A DNA stretch of 9,026 nt. Origin: Spirochaetales bacterium. Lineage in GTDB: Bacteria > Spirochaetota > Spirochaetia > B11-G9. The stretch lies in contig JALTGJ010000296.1 of assembly GCA_027077185.1 (NCBI GenBank), positions 1 through 9,026 on the forward strand, written 5' to 3'. How positions within the stretch are numbered: the stretch's first letter is position 1; every line of letters starts with the position of its first letter. Positions 1 through 4,928 of the stretch are shown here, piece by piece. The notes beneath the pieces were generated by a model. It had not been told where the DNA came from and did no database searches. It saw only the letters and a program-made list of their open reading frames with translations. The position numbers and the translations under genes are program-made.

Positions 1-1
1 T

Positions 2-64
2 ATAATATCAGTTTCCATAATTGCTGTTATTAATTTAACTGCCGGGAAAAAACAGGAAGAGTAA
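2..64 (+). CDS. C-terminal end of an upstream protein, probably membrane (partial)
   Basis: An open frame enters from the left edge and ends at TAA 62-64, giving 20 residues. They are a hydrophobic run (reading IISVSIIAVINLTAG) followed by a charged tail KKQEE. A last hydrophobic helix with a short charged cytoplasmic tail is what the end of a transporter permease or symporter looks like, but so few residues cannot identify a family. The next gene starts one base after this stop, so the two are probably in one operon. The function is therefore inferred only loosely: a membrane transport component for the substrate handled by the downstream phosphodiesterase or kinase. Confidence 0.5.
   Translation: MISVSIIAVINLTAGKKQEE
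55..61 (+). promoter_or_regulatory. Ribosome binding site for the TTG-started phosphodiesterase
   Basis: GGAAGAG lies four bases before TTG 66. It sits inside the last codons of the upstream gene. It supports a TTG start; the first downstream ATG (104) would remove the first metal-binding aspartate of the enzyme. Confidence 0.6.
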
Positions 65-65
65 T

Positions 66-899
66 TTGGAAAGTAGGTATATAACAATAGCTCAGGCCTC
101 TGATATGCATATTTGCCAGGATGGTAAGTATGCATACGAGGTCTCGGATACAGTAAAGGGCCTGAAAGGTTTTATTAGAAAGATTAATAAACATTCTTTT
201 AAAATAGATATGCTTTGTATTACTGGAGATCTAAGTGATGATGGAAGTATCTCTTCATATGAAATAGTTAGGGAAAATCTGGAGCAACTTACAATACCTT
301 ATTATTTGGTTCCTGGTAATCATGATAATAAGGAAAATATGGCTGTTGTTTTTGAGGATCATAAATATTTAAATAGTTATGTGGATAATAGAATCTTATA
401 TTCCTTTATACATAAAGGAGTCAAAATAATTTTGCTTGATTCTGTCTCCCCAGGGTCTCCGGATGGAAGTTTAACCGAAGGGGTTTTAACAGCATTGGAA
501 AATGAGCTTATTAGTAACTATAATACAATAATATTTATGCACCAGCCTCCTTTTCCCTCTGGTATTGGATTTATGGACAATCAAAGCTATTTAAATAAAG
601 ATAAGTTTTTAAATATTTTAGAAAAAAATAAAAATATAATGCTTGTTGCTTGCGGCCATATTCACAGACAAATATTTACAAAGAAAAGTAATGTAAATTT
701 TATAGTAGCACCATCTACAGCCATGCAGCTTGATTTAAATTTAAATGATACAGCTCCCGGAGATTTTGTTCTTGAAACTCCGGGATATCTTATACATCGT
801 ATTGATACAAGTAATTCGGACTCTCCGGATATTTTGAGTTATGGAGTACAGATTACTAATAAAAAAGAAATGGAGATTACTTATCCATTTAACGATTAA
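66..899 (+). CDS. Calcineurin-like phosphodiesterase, GpdQ/CpdA type
   Basis: This is a 277-residue metallophosphoesterase with the complete two-metal site: D13-x-H15, G54-D55, G84-N85-H86-D87, H159 (in MHQPPF) and G197-H198-I199-H200. The motif order, spacing and whole-protein length match the class III cyclic nucleotide phosphodiesterase / glycerophosphodiesterase group (CpdA, Rv0805, GpdQ). These enzymes hydrolyse cAMP or glycerophosphodiesters using Fe, Mn, Zn or Co pairs. No signal peptide or membrane segment is seen, so it should be cytoplasmic. The start is TTG 66, because D13 lies before the first internal ATG. It follows a putative transporter end by one base and converges on the GntR regulator with a six-base gap. 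A glycerol-kinase-like gene nearby makes a glycerophosphodiester substrate attractive, but cAMP or another diester cannot be excluded. Confidence 0.88.
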   Translation: MESRYITIAQASDMHICQDGKYAYEVSDTVKGLKGFIRKINKHSFKIDMLCITGDLSDDGSISSYEIVRENLEQLTIPYYLVPGNHDNKENMAVVFEDHKYLNSYVDNRILYSFIHKGVKIILLDSVSPGSPDGSLTEGVLTALENELISNYNTIIFMHQPPFPSGIGFMDNQSYLNKDKFLNILEKNKNIMLVACGHIHRQIFTKKSNVNFIVAPSTAMQLDLNLNDTAPGDFVLETPGYLIHRIDTSNSDSPDILSYGVQITNKKEMEITYPFND

Positions 900-905
900 A
901 AATAA

Positions 906-1649
906 TCAGCTTTTTGGCAGAGCAGCCAGATTCCCTATTATTCTGTTGTGGTATTTATAAATATCGGACCGGTACATAACAGTTTCGTATTCTATTATCG
1001 ATCTGTCCAACAGGCGCACCGTTCTGTGGTTAAATAGTAGAGCTGTCCCTCTTTTTATTTCAAGAAGGCCTGCACTCCTTTCATTTGCCTTGACAGCTTC
1101 TATTATTTCATTTGCATCGTAAAGCTGCATTCTGTATGATTCTTCAAGAGTTTTGTAGAGAGATTTATTAGTAAAATCAACCTTTTCCAGGTTTGGAACA
1201 CTTGTATGGGGCAGGTAGCTTTTTATAAGAGCTACAGGATTATTATTTGCGTATCTCAGTCTTTCCAAATAGACTACTTCTTCTTTTTCTCCCTGTAAAT
1301 TGAGATTCTTGCTGACAATAGCATCTGGTACCATTATACGAAGATCAAGAACTTTTGTTGTAATCTTATAGTAACGCATAAGGATTTCTTCCCCTCCGCT
1401 ATAAAGAGATCCCATTCTGCTCTCTCTTTGGGGAGTTGAAACATAGGTGCCTTTACCTTGAATTTTTTCAACCAGGCCCTGATTTGCAAGTCTGCTTACT
1501 GCTTCTCTCGCAGTTAATCTTGAAACTTTATATATTTCAATTAATTCTCTTTCAGAAGGGAGCATGTCCCCTGTTTTGTATTGTCCTGAGAAAATTTTAT
1601 TCTTTAAGTCATTTTCAATTCTATGATACAATGGCAGTCTGGGGTTCAT
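906..1649 (-). CDS. GntR/HutC-family transcriptional regulator with UTRA domain
   Basis: This 247-residue protein has a GntR winged helix-turn-helix at about residues 5-72, with the typical LPSERELIEIYKVSRLTARE recognition region and the wing motif KIQGKGTYV. A UTRA effector domain follows at about 92-236, with VVYLERLRYANNNPVALIKSY and an FNHRTVRLLDRSIIEYE stretch typical of the HutC subfamily. Such proteins are usually repressors released by a sugar, amino sugar, sugar phosphate or other small metabolite. Length and layout are standard and no key part is missing. The ATG start is preceded by AGGAGAG. The gene is divergent from the toxin-antitoxin/kinase block and probably controls the promoters in the shared intergenic region, and itself. 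The ligand cannot be read from the sequence. By context it would be the substrate or product of the kinase or phosphodiesterase. Confidence 0.93.
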   Translation of the reverse strand: MNPRLPLYHRIENDLKNKIFSGQYKTGDMLPSERELIEIYKVSRLTAREAVSRLANQGLVEKIQGKGTYVSTPQRESRMGSLYSGGEEILMRYYKITTKVLDLRIMVPDAIVSKNLNLQGEKEEVVYLERLRYANNNPVALIKSYLPHTSVPNLEKVDFTNKSLYKTLEESYRMQLYDANEIIEAVKANERSAGLLEIKRGTALLFNHRTVRLLDRSIIEYETVMYRSDIYKYHNRIIGNLAALPKS

Positions 1650-1653
1650 TTTT

Positions 1654-1660
1654 CTCTCCT
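1654..1660 (-). promoter_or_regulatory. Ribosome binding site of the GntR regulator
   Basis: On the minus strand this reads AGGAGAG, four bases before the ATG at 1649-1647. It is a strong site that fixes the regulator start. Confidence 0.75.
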
Positions 1661-1674
1661 ATTTTAATAATATC

Positions 1675-1703
1675 ATAATATCTGTATAATTGAAAGTTGT
1701 AAA
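1675..1703 (-). promoter_or_regulatory. Predicted sigma70 promoter of the GntR regulator
   Basis: Reading the minus strand, TTTACA (1703-1698) is followed by 17 bases and TATTAT (1680-1675). That gives a start point near 1668 and a leader of about 20 bases before the regulator ATG, long enough for the AGGAGAG site. The -35 element is buried in the TTGTAAACAA inverted repeat, which suggests autorepression. This is a prediction from sequence only. Confidence 0.55.
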
Positions 1704-1718
1704 CAATCTATTTATAAA
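1690..1718 (+). promoter_or_regulatory. Predicted plus-strand sigma70 promoter (P1), overlapping the regulator promoter
   Basis: TTGAAA (1690-1695), a 17-base spacer and TATAAA (1713-1718) differ from consensus at one base in each hexamer. Transcription would begin near 1725 and run through a leader of about 160 bases into the antitoxin, toxin and kinase genes. It overlaps the divergent regulator promoter, a common layout for a repressor controlling both directions. The region is AT-rich, so chance matches are possible. Confidence 0.5.
1697..1706. promoter_or_regulatory. Candidate GntR operator, TTGTAAACAA inverted repeat
   Basis: The half-sites TTGT and ACAA flank an AA centre. The site covers the -35 of the minus-strand regulator promoter and lies between the -35 and -10 of the plus-strand promoter, so a bound protein would block both. 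HutC-subfamily operators usually keep GT and AC half-sites around a four-base centre, whereas here there are two bases, so the match to the family consensus is imperfect. The assignment rests mainly on position. Confidence 0.4.
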
Positions 1719-1755
1719 ATAAATTCACCTATAAATCATCTAAAAAATCGATTAC

Positions 1756-1764
1756 TGACAAGTA
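1756..1764 (+). repeat. 9-base direct repeat TGACAAGTA, copy 1
   Basis: TGACAAGTA occurs here and again at 1833-1841, where it overlaps the -35 of the toxin-antitoxin promoter. The core GACAAG also occurs inverted (CTTGTC) at 1784-1789. Repeated motifs upstream of an antitoxin gene are candidate binding sites for the antitoxin or for the GntR regulator. Confidence 0.45.
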
Positions 1765-1831
1765 AATCAGAGAGGTATGGTATCTTGTCCCCTTATTTTG
1801 TCAATTAAAAGGTATTTTAAAAGTCATTTTA

Positions 1832-1860
1832 TTGACAAGTACTATAAAGTCTACTATATT
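1832..1860 (+). promoter_or_regulatory. Predicted sigma70 promoter (P2) of the toxin-antitoxin pair
   Basis: A consensus TTGACA (1832-1837), a 17-base spacer and TATATT (1855-1860) form the best promoter match seen in the window. Start would be near 1867, giving a very short leader to the antitoxin ATG at 1886. Two TACTATA copies (1840-1846 and 1852-1858, 12 bases apart) and a TCTAC/GTAGA inverted repeat (1850-1854 and 1867-1871) surround the -10, as expected for antitoxin autoregulation. Read-through could also feed the kinase gene. Confidence 0.7.
1833..1841 (+). repeat. 9-base direct repeat TGACAAGTA, copy 2
   Basis: This is the second copy of the repeat at 1756-1764, 77 bases downstream. 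It overlaps the TTGACA -35 hexamer at 1832-1837, so a protein bound here would compete with RNA polymerase. Confidence 0.45.
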
Positions 1861-1885
1861 TATAACGTAGAGGTGAAAAAAGGAT

Positions 1886-2152
1886 ATGTTTACAGTAAAA
1901 GAAGATACAACACTTGTCGGAGTTTCTGAACTTAGATCAGGTATCGATAAGATCCTGGGAAAGGCAAAAAATGGGTTGGTGGTAATAGAAAAAAGAAATA
2001 AACCCCAGGCGGTACTTATGTCAAATGAACACTATGAGCATATCCAGGATCTTCTTGGGCTTTCTGAGGATCTGATCCTTGGTACCCTTGCACATGAACG
2101 ATATACTAAAAGTGTTGATGAAGATTATATTGATATTAAGAACCTTCTATAA
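1886..2152 (+). CDS. Type II antitoxin, Phd/YefM family
   Basis: This is an 88-residue protein of typical Phd/YefM length. The N-terminal DNA-binding fold is visible as VGVSELRSGIDKILGKAKNG, then a strand pair with VVIEKRNKPQAVLMSNEHYE, at about residues 11-50. The C-terminal part (about 55-88) is acidic and should wrap the toxin to neutralise it. The antitoxin and the toxin-antitoxin complex normally repress their own promoter, and a near-consensus promoter with small repeats lies just upstream. AGAGGTG at 1869-1875 is the likely ribosome site, about ten bases before the ATG; a closer AAGGA is only one base away and probably too near. The gene is 11 bases upstream of the toxin. Confidence in family is high; the exact partner is inferred from adjacency. 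Confidence 0.92.
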   Translation: MFTVKEDTTLVGVSELRSGIDKILGKAKNGLVVIEKRNKPQAVLMSNEHYEHIQDLLGLSEDLILGTLAHERYTKSVDEDYIDIKNLL

Positions 2153-2163
2153 TAAATAATAAT

Positions 2164-2481
2164 ATGAAATTATGGAAAGTAGAGGTTCACAGACTGGTTA
2201 TTGAATCTGATTTTAAAAGAATTGGCAAAAAAGATCAGCGCATTATACTAAAAACCATATACAAGAAATTAAGTACATTTCCAGAGCAGTATGGGGCACC
2301 TCTTCGGCATAATCTTAAGGGTTACTGGAAACTGAAAATATCATCTTATAGGGTTATATACAAAATAAAAAAAGAGCAGGTAAGGGTGCTGGTACTTAAA
2401 GCCGGTATCCGAAGAGATAAAGAAGTTTATAAGGAAATGCTGAATCGTTTGGATATATTGGATAAAGGGGCTATCGACTAA
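2164..2481 (+). CDS. RelE-family toxin (ribosome-dependent mRNA interferase)
   Basis: This 105-residue RelE/ParE-superfamily protein aligns with E. coli RelE through the catalytic half. Residues matching RelE K52, K54, R61, R81 and Y87 are present as K56, K58, R63, R83 and Y89 (motifs WKLKISSYRVIY and GIRRDKEVY). This supports an active ribosome-dependent mRNA endonuclease rather than a ParE-type gyrase poison, which lacks this set. It would cut mRNA in the ribosomal A site when its antitoxin is degraded. The C-terminus is about ten residues longer than E. coli RelE. The start codon has no visible Shine-Dalgarno: the 11 bases between antitoxin stop and ATG are only A and T. Production is probably coupled to antitoxin translation and kept low. 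The kinase gene follows 42 bases downstream on the same strand. Confidence 0.9.
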   Translation: MKLWKVEVHRLVIESDFKRIGKKDQRIILKTIYKKLSTFPEQYGAPLRHNLKGYWKLKISSYRVIYKIKKEQVRVLVLKAGIRRDKEVYKEMLNRLDILDKGAID

Positions 2482-2493
2482 AAGTTATCCAAT
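2457..2493. repeat. 9-base perfect inverted repeat at the toxin-kinase junction
   Basis: ATTGGATAA (2457-2465) pairs with TTATCCAAT (2485-2493) across a 19-base loop that contains the toxin stop codon. No T-run follows, so it is not a standard intrinsic terminator. It could be an attenuating or RNase-processing hairpin separating toxin and kinase messages, or a protein-binding site. Confidence 0.45.
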
Positions 2494-2510
2494 TAGGTAA
2501 TTTATCGTTT

Positions 2511-2519
2511 ATATTGGTG
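2511..2519 (+). promoter_or_regulatory. Weak ribosome binding site of the kinase
   Basis: The only G-rich stretch before the kinase ATG is ATTGGTGG, ending about three bases before the start. It is a poor match to AGGAGG, so translation may be modest or helped by upstream translation. Confidence 0.35.
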
Positions 2520-2523
2520 GTAT

Positions 2524-4002
2524 ATGAAAGAATACATTTTATCTATTGATCAGGGGACAACATCAACAAAAATTTTACTTTATGATTTGGAGGGTAACGA
2601 AAAATTAAAAATAATTAAACCTATTCATATTATTACTCCTAAAAGGAACTGGGTTGAACACAGTCCTGTCAATATATTTCTAAGTATAATAAATGGAATT
2701 AAAGATATATTTATTAATACTGATGTTTCCCCAAAAGAGATTATTGGTGTAGCTATAGATAATCAGGGTGAAACAATAATTCCATTTAATAAAACAACTC
2801 TGGAACCCTTGTATAATGCCATAGTATGGCAGGATAACAGATCTTCAGAAGATATAAAATCCTATACTAATTCAGAGATTGAAAAATATGTAGAACAAAC
2901 AACAGGGCTTTTTATGGACCCTTATTTTTCAGCTCCCAAAATGAAGTGGCTCATTGATAATGTTCCAGAAATAGAGATTCAAAAGAAAAACAATAATCTT
3001 ATTATGGCAACATCAGAAGTCTGGATTATTAATAAACTCATTCAAAAACAAAATTATTATACAGATGTAACAACAGCATCCAGAACATTGTTGTTTGATA
3101 TTAATAAGTATAAGTGGGATGAAAAAATAATTGATTTTTTTAATCTAAATAAAGGAATTCTGCCGGAGGTTACACCCACAATTTTTGAATATGGAGTAAC
3201 CGATCCTAAAATATGTTCCGGAATAGAAGCCCCCATTATTTCTTGTGTTGTTGATCAGCAATCCGCTTTATATGGTCATAGATGTTTTAATAAAGGAGAA
3301 GCCAAACTTACCCTGGGAACAGGAGGGTTTCTGCTTGTAAATGTTGGTTCTGAGCTACCTGTAAAAAAGGATAAATTAATTACAACAGTTTGTCCTCAGC
3401 AAAATAATGAAAAACAATATGTTATAGATGGTGGAATATATACTGTGGGTTCTGCTGTAGATTGGCTGAAAAATAAAATTAAATTATTCGGATCAAATAA
3501 CGAACTTGCAAAAATGGTAAATGGGGTTGATAGTGACGTTTTTTTTGTACCTGCCCTTGCAGGTTTGTCAGTTCCCTACTGGACAACTGAAAGCAATGCG
3601 GCTTTTGTAGGTCTGGGACTTGATACAGGGAAAAATCAACTTGTAAAAGCTGTCCTGGAATCAATAGCATTTCGGGTTTATCAGATAATGGATTTAATTA
3701 AGGTAAATAAAATTGAAACAATTAAATCACTGTCAATTGACGGTGGTGTCAGTAACAATGATTTTATAATAAATTATATCGCCGGATTATCCGGAATAGA
3801 TATTATCAAACCGATGGAAAGTGAAATAACCGCTCTTGGTGGTTGTTATCTTGCCGGTTTAGGCCTTGGAGTCTGGTCTGACTTTAACCAAATAAAGAAG
3901 ATTAATAAGCAAAAACAAGTTATTAAACAGGATATAAATAAAGATTATATTGATAAATTTGAAAAATGGAAAATGGTTGTTGATAGAATTATAAATATTT
4001 AA
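2524..4002 (+). CDS. FGGY-family carbohydrate kinase, glycerol-kinase-like
   Basis: This 492-residue FGGY kinase, close to full GlpK length (about 500), phosphorylates a polyol or sugar with ATP in the cytoplasm. The N-terminal phosphate loop is SIDQGTTSTK (7-16). Further GlpK landmarks are NAIVWQ (98-103), TTGLFMDPYFSAPK (126-139), VDQQSALYG (243-251), LGTGGF (264-269) and the C-terminal DGGVSNNDF (406-414). Against E. coli GlpK, the glycerol contacts E84, W103, Y135, D245 and F270 are matched by E83, W102, Y134, D244 and F269. GlpK Arg83 is Gly82 here (NQGET instead of NQRET). The GlpK fructose-bisphosphate loop (GGKGGTR) has no counterpart. Glycerol is therefore possible, but another small polyol or ketose is at least as likely. 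The gene lies downstream of the toxin-antitoxin pair and shares its stop-codon bases with the convergent phosphatase gene. Confidence 0.88.
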   Translation: MKEYILSIDQGTTSTKILLYDLEGNEKLKIIKPIHIITPKRNWVEHSPVNIFLSIINGIKDIFINTDVSPKEIIGVAIDNQGETIIPFNKTTLEPLYNAIVWQDNRSSEDIKSYTNSEIEKYVEQTTGLFMDPYFSAPKMKWLIDNVPEIEIQKKNNNLIMATSEVWIINKLIQKQNYYTDVTTASRTLLFDINKYKWDEKIIDFFNLNKGILPEVTPTIFEYGVTDPKICSGIEAPIISCVVDQQSALYGHRCFNKGEAKLTLGTGGFLLVNVGSELPVKKDKLITTVCPQQNNEKQYVIDGGIYTVGSAVDWLKNKIKLFGSNNELAKMVNGVDSDVFFVPALAGLSVPYWTTESNAAFVGLGLDTGKNQLVKAVLESIAFRVYQIMDLIKVNKIETIKSLSIDGGVSNNDFIINYIAGLSGIDIIKPMESEITALGGCYLAGLGLGVWSDFNQIKKINKQKQVIKQDINKDYIDKFEKWKMVVDRIINI

Positions 4003-4841
4003 AGAATAGTGTCAAATTCCCATTCTGTCCCCTTCAAAATTTTAAGCTCTGTATATCCTGCATCCATAATTATTTTCTTCGCTTCATCAAAATAATTATC
4101 TATTCTGTCAGGTCTATGGGCATCAGAATTCAGCATTACAGGTATATTGAAGTCATTTGCTCTTTTGAGTATCCATGGAGAAGGGTATATTCTTGTTGGA
4201 TCCTTTAGTACTTTTCCGGTATTTACTTCTATTATCTGATTATTATCTGCAATACACCGGAGAGTTAATTCAATCTCGTCTTTATACCATTTTTCTGTTT
4301 CATCAAAATAAATGGAATTTATGTTAGTTTTTTTTATTACATCAATGTGCCCCAGAATGTCAAACCCCCCTTTTCTAGACATTTCACGTACCAGTCGGTA
4401 GTATTCTTTTACAAGAGCTCTGGTATTTCCATTGTATGTTTCGTTTATTAATTGTTCCATTTCATTTTTTGTGTATTCCACTCCAAGATATTCTCTGGTT
4501 TTAATATTAGGAAGGACATGAATTGATCCTATTAAAAAATCAAGATTTAAATCTTTGTAGTATTGGTTTTTCGGACCCATTTTACCTTCAATATAATCAA
4601 CTTCCAGACCAATTTTTAGATTTATAATATTCTTATATGCCTCTTTTAGTCGTCTGGTCTCATTTAAATAGCCATTAAATACTGATTTCTGCATTGTCCA
4701 GTCATTTTCAAAAGGGAGGGGTGCATGCCCGGAAAATCCAAATACATCAAAGCCCTTGCTTATAGCAGACTTAACATAATCTTCCAGTTTCCCTGTTCCA
4801 TCACAAAATTCTGAATGTGAATGATAATTTGTTTTGAACAT
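3999..4841 (-). CDS. PHP-family phosphatase, histidinol-phosphatase (HisJ/HisK)-like
   Basis: This 280-residue PHP-domain protein is of usual HisJ-family length. Metal ligands are visible throughout: H7-S-H9 and D14 at the start, H39 (SGHAPLP), E80 (GLEVDYIEG), H108 (GSIHVL), H165 (ILGHIDVI), and D240 with H242 (NSDAHRP). These build the trinuclear metal centre that hydrolyses phosphate monoesters. The family's known member dephosphorylates L-histidinol phosphate in histidine synthesis, but no his gene is present here. Orphan copies may act on other phosphates, so the substrate is open. The protein is cytoplasmic, without a signal peptide. The ATG is preceded by AAAGGG six bases upstream and, further up, an extended -10 promoter. 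Its stop overlaps that of the convergent kinase gene in a shared TTAA. Confidence 0.88.
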   Translation of the reverse strand: MFKTNYHSHSEFCDGTGKLEDYVKSAISKGFDVFGFSGHAPLPFENDWTMQKSVFNGYLNETRRLKEAYKNIINLKIGLEVDYIEGKMGPKNQYYKDLNLDFLIGSIHVLPNIKTREYLGVEYTKNEMEQLINETYNGNTRALVKEYYRLVREMSRKGGFDILGHIDVIKKTNINSIYFDETEKWYKDEIELTLRCIADNNQIIEVNTGKVLKDPTRIYPSPWILKRANDFNIPVMLNSDAHRPDRIDNYFDEAKKIIMDAGYTELKILKGTEWEFDTIL

Positions 4842-4887
4842 ACTGTACCCTTTTGTATTTTGTGTTAATATAACCTGATTTTTAGTA

Positions 4888-4896
4888 ATTATACCA
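4888..4896 (-). promoter_or_regulatory. Extended -10 promoter of the PHP phosphatase gene
   Basis: On the minus strand the sequence reads TGGTATAAT, a perfect TATAAT with the TGn extension, about 47 bases before the ATG. No good -35 hexamer is visible at the right spacing, which fits an extended -10 promoter. The 81-base gap also serves the divergent moxR operon, for which I could not find a convincing promoter. Confidence 0.5.
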
Positions 4897-4914
4897 TACA
4901 GATATATGGATATT

Positions 4915-4920
4915 AGAGGG
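4915..4920 (+). promoter_or_regulatory. Ribosome binding site that decides the moxR start
   Basis: AGAGGG lies two bases before ATG 4923 and eight bases before ATG 4929. The spacing favours 4929. Confidence 0.6.
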
Positions 4921-4928
4921 AAATGATA

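Noticed and set aside
890..925. Terminator between the convergent phosphodiesterase and GntR genes
   Set aside because: GGC and GCC segments near 916-927 pair over only three bases, and no stable stem followed by a T-run is found on either strand.
1436..1678. Plus-strand 80-codon open frame opposite the start of the GntR gene
   Set aside because: It lies antisense to a well-supported GntR protein, has no domain-like pattern and no ribosome site, so it is a shadow frame.
1757..1789. RNA hairpin or riboswitch from GACAAG and CTTGTC
   Set aside because: The stem is only six pairs with a 21-base loop and does not extend. No riboswitch core is recognisable, so it is treated as a repeated DNA motif instead.
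3479..3670. Minus-strand 63-codon frame inside the kinase
   Set aside because: It is antisense to the conserved C-terminal half of the kinase, with unconvincing composition and no start signal.
4857..4915. Promoter for moxR in the divergent gap
   Set aside because: TATATG at 4903-4908 is a possible -10, but no -35 hexamer matches at 16-18 bases, so it is not listed as a feature.
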